Part shown: piece by piece, positions 41,663 through 44,842 of the stretch
Layout: every line of letters starts with the position of its first letter
Position numbering within the stretch: position 1 is the first letter of the stretch
Assembly: GCA_903877885.1 (NCBI GenBank)
Contig: CAIRFN010000012.1
Coordinates: 1-44,842, forward strand
From: an uncultured Candidatus Berkelbacteria bacterium
GTDB taxonomy: Bacteria > Patescibacteriota > UBA1384 > UBA12157
Reading direction: 5' to 3'
Length of the DNA: 44,842 nt
The notes under the pieces: model-generated
Seen by the model: only the letters and a program-made list of their open reading frames with translations
Told to the model about the DNA's origin: nothing
The model's database searches: none
Made by a program: the position numbers and the translations under genes

Positions 41663-43072
41663 TTAGTGTTTAAAACTTTTTTTATGTTTTTTTGGTTTTA
41701 ATTCCAGTGTTCGCAAGACACCGCCACAAAAAATCAGAAAACTGTCGTGCATTTTTTTAAGTTCAATTTTAGAAATATTAGCAAATAATTTTTGCACCGC
41801 TTGTGAATCATTCCGAAGTTCTAAATCTTTTTTCAAAACTTCTTCGTCAACTTTAAAAGCGCGATCATTCCAACCTAAAATATAGATTCCGGCTAAGCGC
41901 CGTACTCGCGATAAAGCCACATAGCCTTGACCGAATTCAAAAACTTTAGATAAATCGATCACTGCCTCATCCAAACTAATCCCCTGACTTTTGTGAACTG
42001 TTATTGCCCAAGCTAACCGTAAGGGTAATTGGGTTAAACGGCCTTTAACTTTCCCATCTTCTTCCACTGTCCAATCGGCTTCGCTGACTGTAATTTTTCG
42101 ACCATTGCGCAATTTGACAATTGGCAGTTCGGTATCATTATCAAAGCCTTCGACTATTCCCAAAGTGCCATTAACATAACCTTCTTTGGCATTATTTTTG
42201 GTAAACATGATTGATGCGCCAATTTTTAAAAATAAACTTTCTGGGCTTAAACAACCTTTTTTCATCACCGCCACAAGCGCTTCGTGACCACGTGTTGTCA
42301 TGGGAAAAAAGTGCGCTTCTTGATCAATTTTGCTAAGTTCACGATCATTAACTTGGTCAACATCAAAGTTGTGCGAATAAAGTTTTGGTGCTTGTGCTGG
42401 CGCTAACGAAATATCCATTTGTCTTTTTTTGATATGCGATAGCGACAAATCGTCAAAACTATTGCTGCGAATTTTATTTAACAATTTTAAAAAATCTGGG
42501 TCGTCTTGTCGATGTTGTTCGGTTAAATAACAGGTCGCAAATTCGGCCTGGCGCCACGTGGCCGATTCATAGGCAAATTTCCCCGGCGCTTCCTCAAATA
42601 AATTTTCTTGCGAATATTCCTGTGTTACTCGTTTTTTAACCGGCGGTAATTGAAAAAAATCACCAACTAAAACAACTTGCAAACCGCCGAACGGTTGTTT
42701 AGCTTTTTTTATTTCTCGGCAAATCGAATCAATCATTTGTAGAGTTTCCGGCGGTAACATTGAAATTTCATCAATAATTAAAACTTTAGCTTTACCTACA
42801 CGTTTGCTTACATAGTCGTTGTTCGTAATGTTGCTTAACTCTGCTTTCGACAATCGGTTTTTAATGCCAATACCACTCCACGAATGGACGGTCATACCAC
42901 CAATGTGAGTGGCGGCAATACCGGTCGAAGCAGTAATAGCCGGTTCGATACCATGAGAATGTAAATAAGACACATACTGATTAATTGTATATGTTTTACC
43001 ACTGCCCGGTTCGCCAGTTAAAAAAACATTGGCCCCGGTTTTTAAAATATCGAGCGCTTCATTTTGAGTCAT
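41663..43072 (-). CDS. Pif1-like superfamily 1 helicase
   Basis: 469 residues. Walker A GEPGSGKT at 20-27, Walker B IDEISML near 100, VGDFFQLPPV, and the late motif TVHKSQGISLDEAV followed by FGQGYVALSRVR. This is the Pif1/RecD2-type motor without an added C-terminal domain. Likely acts on G-rich or structured DNA in repair or replication. Separated from the SemiSWEET gene by 16 bp. Confidence 0.93.
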   Translation of the reverse strand: MTQNEALDILKTGANVFLTGEPGSGKTYTINQYVSYLHSHGIEPAITASTGIAATHIGGMTVHSWSGIGIKNRLSKAELSNITNNDYVSKRVGKAKVLIIDEISMLPPETLQMIDSICREIKKAKQPFGGLQVVLVGDFFQLPPVKKRVTQEYSQENLFEEAPGKFAYESATWRQAEFATCYLTEQHRQDDPDFLKLLNKIRSNSFDDLSLSHIKKRQMDISLAPAQAPKLYSHNFDVDQVNDRELSKIDQEAHFFPMTTRGHEALVAVMKKGCLSPESLFLKIGASIMFTKNNAKEGYVNGTLGIVEGFDNDTELPIVKLRNGRKITVSEADWTVEEDGKVKGRLTQLPLRLAWAITVHKSQGISLDEAVIDLSKVFEFGQGYVALSRVRRLAGIYILGWNDRAFKVDEEVLKKDLELRNDSQAVQKLFANISKIELKKMHDSFLIFCGGVLRTLELKPKKHKKSFKH

Positions 43073-43088
43073 TTTTAAATTTTAGTTT

Positions 43089-43343
43089 CTATTTATCACC
43101 AAGTTTTAAATATATCAATAAAATCGCGCCAAGTAAATTAATAGCATTGGCAATAATTACCGCCCAATCATGAATATGAATTCCATAAATAAGCCATATC
43201 AAACAACCCAAAGCAACTAGTAGAGCAAAGCCAAACGACAAGTCACGAACTTTTTTTGTTTTAAATGATTGATAAACTTGCGGAAAAAGTTGCACCGCAG
43301 TGAGTACTACGGCAAAGCCAGCCACAATTGTCCAAATATCCAA
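43089..43343 (-). CDS. SemiSWEET sugar transporter
   Basis: 84 residues with three membrane helices and a PQ-loop motif (LFPQVYQSFKTKKVRDLS). A conserved Asn in the third helix (AIIIANAINLLGA region) fits SemiSWEETs, which work as dimers and carry sugars down their gradient. The length is as usual for the family. Confidence 0.85.
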   Translation of the reverse strand: MDIWTIVAGFAVVLTAVQLFPQVYQSFKTKKVRDLSFGFALLVALGCLIWLIYGIHIHDWAVIIANAINLLGAILLIYLKLGDK

Positions 43344-43377
43344 TTTTTCTCCTAATTAGATTTATTTATTTTACCTA

Positions 43378-43479
43378 CAGCCCACTTCGGAAGTGGGATA
43401 TATGGTTCATAAATAATATTATCTTTATGATTCAATACAGTCAAACCTTAAAAGTACACTTCCGAAGTGGGCTATGGTT
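43378..43479. repeat. 102-bp REPIN-like element B
   Basis: Same design and length as element A at 36143: two inverted palindromes of CCCACTTC(G/C)GAAGTGGG around an AT-rich core. The right-hand palindrome is part of the GNAT coding region. It accounts for the gap 43344-43440. Confidence 0.85.
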
Positions 43480-43968
43480 TATCATTAGCCGCATTAGATA
43501 GGTGTCTTTAAAACCATTATAATGCTTCTTTGCGATTTTACAAAACCCAACTTTTTCATAGCAACGAATCGCTCGAGGATTATCGGTATTTACTTCCAAT
43601 TCCAAAGCTTCTTCATCAGGATGATTTTTCGTAAACCACTCAACTGCCAAATTAAGGGCAATTGTACCAATACCTTTGCCCCAATAATCTTTTTCACCAA
43701 TGGCTGTGTCAATCATAAAATAGCGCTTACGATTATTTTCTTTAATCCGAATATGACCAATCGGCTTACAATCCACTTCAATAATAAATTCGGCATTATT
43801 TTGGTCAACTAAATTTTCGGCGATCATTTCGTCAATTTCTTTATTTGTCAAAATTTCCGTCACTTGAGCGGTCAATGCCCGAATTTCCAAATCATTCCAC
43901 CAAGCGTAAAATAAGTTTTTGTCAGCCAAAGTTAGCGGTCGAATAGTAATATTCATTGAGTTCATTCT
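43441..43968 (-). CDS. GNAT family N-acetyltransferase
   Basis: About 175 residues from MNSMNITIRPL (ATG at 43968; the ATG at 43959 is also possible). The acetyl-CoA site is GEKDYWGKGIGTIALNLAVEW, and NPRAIRCYEKVGF is the usual motif B. Resembles the RimJ/RimL/AAC(6') groups. The last 13 or so residues (NHSPLRKCTFKV) and the stop come from the right arm of REPIN-like element B, so the original C-terminus has been replaced. Confidence 0.9.
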   Translation of the reverse strand, partial: RMNSMNITIRPLTLADKNLFYAWWNDLEIRALTAQVTEILTNKEIDEMIAENLVDQNNAEFIIEVDCKPIGHIRIKENNRKRYFMIDTAIGEKDYWGKGIGTIALNLAVEWFTKNHPDEEALELEVNTDNPRAIRCYEKVGFCKIAKKHYNGFKDTYLMRLMINHSPLRKCTFKV

Positions 43969-44034
43969 ACTCGCTAAATATTTATTTAGCAAAGATTAAA
44001 TTTATTTTCACTAAAACGTTGTTCGTGAGTTAAT

Positions 44035-44059
44035 TAAAAACCACCTTTTTACAGGTGGT
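44035..44059 (-). terminator. terminator of the 187-residue gene
   Basis: Minus strand ACCACC, 8-base loop, GGTGGT, then TTTTT. Confidence 0.8.
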
Positions 44060-44064
44060 AGAAG

Positions 44065-44628
44065 TTAGTTCACAGGCAAGTTATCAGAATTAATTAGAAT
44101 TTCGAAAGTTTGCTTCATTGTTTTATCTGAAGTTAATTTTATTCCCAATTCCAATTCTCTCATTTTCTTTAAAAATTCTTCTTTAAATTCTTCTAAAACA
44201 TCAGGATAATTTAAATCGTAAACAATAATACAAAACTTATCATTACTTTCACCCACCCAAACAGACCATTTATGCCCCACAGCATTAAATTCATTGACTA
44301 AGTTGGTGATATATTTTTTAAACTCGTTAAACGAAGTAAATTCTTCACCAACTTGATTTCTAAGAAAATCGATAAAATCATCTGGCCAACATTGTCCATA
44401 ACGAGTGAATGTTTTAGCGATTTTTCTGATTAGACGATCATGTTTTTCGGCAGAAAGTTGCAAATCTAAATCAGAATAATAAGCTAGACGATCAGTTAAA
44501 TCGTCTAATTGTCCATAGATTTGCTCGGATAATGATTCTTCATCATTAACTTTGATCTTCAGTAAATCGGTTGCAATTAAATCCAACCAATCAGCCGGTG
44601 TGCGAAGTTTGTATTCCGGAAGCATCAT
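44065..44628 (-). CDS. hypothetical protein
   Basis: 187 residues, soluble, mostly helical with an alpha/beta C-terminal half (KWSVWVGESNDKFCIIVYDLN). No recognised motif. AAGGAGGAA precedes the ATG. Single gene with a near-consensus promoter and a terminator. Confidence 0.8.
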   Translation of the reverse strand: MMLPEYKLRTPADWLDLIATDLLKIKVNDEESLSEQIYGQLDDLTDRLAYYSDLDLQLSAEKHDRLIRKIAKTFTRYGQCWPDDFIDFLRNQVGEEFTSFNEFKKYITNLVNEFNAVGHKWSVWVGESNDKFCIIVYDLNYPDVLEEFKEEFLKKMRELELGIKLTSDKTMKQTFEILINSDNLPVN

Positions 44629-44662
44629 TGAAGTTCCTCCTTAAATTGTCAAAGTAATTCTG

Positions 44663-44691
44663 ATTATACCAGCTTACTTTAAACAAATCAA
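44663..44691 (-). promoter_or_regulatory. promoter of the 187-residue gene
   Basis: Minus strand TTGATT, 17-bp spacer, consensus TATAAT. Confidence 0.8.
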
Positions 44692-44756
44692 GGTTCGACT
44701 ATGCAGAAGTTGAGATACATCGGTAATACCCCTAATATTATATTTGAGGTATCCGA

Positions 44757-44842
44757 TGAACAAAAAACTTCCAGCTAGCCTGCTTCATTATTTTAGATCC
44801 AAGCCAATTATTCTAATGAATAAATACGAGCGGTGGAAAAAG
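44757..44842 (+). CDS. possible start of a gene cut by the window end
   Basis: An ATG opens a frame to the window edge: MNKKLPASLLHYFRSKPIIL, then MNKYERWKK. The RBS is weak. An inverted repeat (CATCGG...ATACC with GGTAT.CCGATG, 44717-44759) covers the start. Too short to identify. Confidence 0.35.

Overview
The window looks like chromosomal DNA of a Patescibacteria/CPR bacterium. The support is an AT-rich, gene-dense sequence with short intergenic gaps and many 4-bp ATGA gene overlaps, families common in CPR genomes (DUF5674, DUF6512, DUF3467, a PaaX-like regulator next to rnc), and minimal versions of core proteins (PheS without its N-terminal arm, RpoA without its C-terminal domain). TGA is used as a stop, so this is not the UGA=Gly group. 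A finer taxonomic placement cannot be read from the sequence. Many genes have a clear -35/-10 promoter with a 17-bp spacer.

Layout. (1) 1-2100: a large serine recombinase ends on the 3' end of a tRNA-Ala gene. Its last 136 bp are repeated, perfect and inverted, 1.56 kb away. (2) 2105-6544, plus strand: leuS (with an unusual inserted domain), rpmF, nusB, rnc. (3) 6537-13747, minus strand: PaaX-like regulator, a D,D-carboxypeptidase, pheT, a short pheS, a membrane protein, rbfA, msrB, msrA and a short-chain dehydrogenase. (4) 13915-23056, minus strand: small CPR genes, then a type I restriction-modification operon, hsdM - TM protein - broken hsdS start - HEPN-like gene - hsdS - TM-anchored protein - hsdR - DpnI-like nuclease. 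Most junctions inside it are 4-bp overlaps. (5) 23100-24490: small genes between clustered palindromic repeats, some of which carry promoter-like sequence. (6) 24497-34640, minus strand: a rearranged spc/alpha/L13-S9 ribosomal cluster, secY, [propeller, LysM], adk, map, [3-TM protein, phosphatase, rRNA pseudouridine synthase], infA, rpmJ, rpsM, rpsK, rpsD, rpoA, rplQ, rplM, rpsI. A 28-codon microgene with its own promoter and terminator sits on the opposite strand inside it. (7) 34700-44842: accessory genes, among them a Cas4/RecB-like nuclease, a transglutaminase-like protein, a secreted protein, a radical SAM enzyme, a Pif1-like helicase, a SemiSWEET and a GNAT. Two 102-bp REPIN-like inverted palindrome pairs lie here.

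The strongest candidate for an undescribed system is the type I R-M operon. It holds a small protein with the HEPN RNase motif RNxxxH between hsdM and hsdS, flanked by a duplicated hsdS 5' end, together with two membrane-associated proteins and a stand-alone DpnI-type nuclease. The layout recalls the prr locus, where the anticodon nuclease PrrC is embedded in a type I R-M operon. Other notable points are a nucleotidyltransferase-like domain inserted in LeuRS, a dispersed repeat that has become coding inside leuS, and the orphan microprotein gene.
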